Positions 5,183-5,585 of a stretch of 5,585 bases of DNA are shown here, piece after piece. The position numbers and the translations under genes are program-made. The notes beneath the pieces are model-generated. The model made no database searches, had not been told where the DNA came from, and saw nothing but the letters and a program-made list of their open reading frames with translations. The first letter of the stretch is position 1. Every line of letters starts with the position of its first letter. The DNA is from Acidobacteriota bacterium (GTDB lineage Bacteria; Acidobacteriota; Terriglobia; UBA7540). The DNA lies in NCBI GenBank assembly GCA_021780055.1, contig JAJXZM010000595.1:1-5585 (forward strand). The letters run 5' to 3'.

Positions 5183-5585
5183 TTACAGCCCTTTTTCGGC
5201 CATGGCGAAGGCGCGGAGCATGGCGCGGGCCTTGTTCATGGATTCATCGAATTCCAGCGCGGGGACGGAATCGGCCACAATGCCGGCGCCCGCCTGGAGA
5301 TAGGCTTTGGCGTCCCTGATCATCACTGTGCGGATGACGATGCAGGAATTGAGGTTGCCGGAAAAATCGGCGTAGAGAACGGCCCCACCGTAGAGGCCGC
5401 GGCGCGTGGGTTCGAGCTCGTCAATGATCTCCATGGCGCGGACCTTGGGCGCTCCGGTCAGCGTTCCAGCCGGGAAACAGGCGGCGAGCGCGGCGTAGCT
5501 GTCGGCATCGGGGCGCAGTTTTCCCCGGATCAGCGAAACCAGGTGCATCACGTGCGAGTAGCGTTCGACAAACATTACGCGTTCC
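5183..5585 (-). CDS. trpE: Anthranilate synthase component I (TrpE), C-terminal part (runs off right edge)
   Basis: Only the last 133 residues are present; the reading frame is open to the window edge, and complete TrpE is about 500 residues. The visible part is the end of the chorismate-binding domain. It runs [17 protein letters not shown], then [35 protein letters not shown] and [12 protein letters not shown]. The [10 protein letters not shown] form, rather than the PGGSITGAPK usual in PabB, and AGAGIVADS favour TrpE over aminodeoxychorismate synthase. The HVMH histidine, the IRT arginine and the glutamate of the DESMNKA block belong to the chorismate and magnesium site. The protein makes anthranilate from chorismate and ammonia supplied by TrpG. 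Any regulatory tryptophan-binding site would be in the N-terminal part outside the window. The partner trpG lies about 4 kb downstream on the same strand. Confidence 0.93.
   Translation of the reverse strand, partial: ERVMFVERYSHVMHLVSLIRGKLRPDADSYAALAACFPAGTLTGAPKVRAMEIIDELEPTRRGLYGGAVLYADFSGNLNSCIVIRTVMIRDAKAYLQAGAGIVADSVPALEFDESMNKARAMLRAFAMAEKGL

Noticed and set aside
5173..5196. Plus-strand hairpin AGGGC/GCCCT followed by five T bases at the end of trpE
   Set aside because: The T-run is on the plus strand, where no gene needs ending; the bases are trpE coding sequence and stop, and the stem is only 5 pairs with a 10-base loop.

Overview
The window is about 60% G+C, densely coded, and carries six protein genes (two cut by the window edges). 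The mix suggests a soil-type Acidobacteriota (Bryobacter/Solibacter-like) or a bacterium of similar lifestyle. It combines tryptophan biosynthesis genes with Tat-exported proteins of the sugar phosphate isomerase/epimerase and tandem alpha/beta-hydrolase types, plus a GMC oxidoreductase. This taxonomic guess is inferred from protein style alone. No RNA gene, CRISPR array, insertion sequence or phage gene is visible.

Layout, left to right. Positions 1-416 (minus) hold the N-terminal 138 residues of an FAD-dependent GMC oxidoreductase. Positions 417-594 are non-coding and contain a hairpin after trpG and a plausible promoter and ribosome binding site for the GMC gene. Positions 595-1158 (minus) encode TrpG, the glutamine amidotransferase subunit of anthranilate synthase. 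A 63-base divergent spacer (1159-1221) holds a TATAAT box, a small palindrome and a strong ribosome binding site. Positions 1222-2124 (plus) encode a Tat-exported TIM-barrel protein. It is followed after 2 bases by a RimJ/RimL-type GNAT acetyltransferase (2127-2732). Across a 68-base convergent spacer lies a 749-residue Tat-exported tandem alpha/beta hydrolase (2801-5050, minus). After a 132-base gap comes the C-terminal 133 residues of TrpE (5183-5585, minus).

How the genes fit together. TrpE and TrpG are the two subunits of anthranilate synthase and point the same way. A block of about 4 kb with three unrelated genes separates them, and trpG is followed by the GMC gene rather than trpD. The exported TIM-barrel protein, the exported hydrolase and the GMC oxidoreductase could together process sugars, glycosides or esters outside the cytoplasm, but no substrate can be read from the sequence.

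The clearest oddity is inside the hydrolase. It looks like a duplication of one hydrolase unit in which the first copy keeps Ser/Asp/His and the second has lost the nucleophile serine (Glu in its place) and the histidine. No wholly new system is evident; the findings are mainly gene-order and active-site observations.
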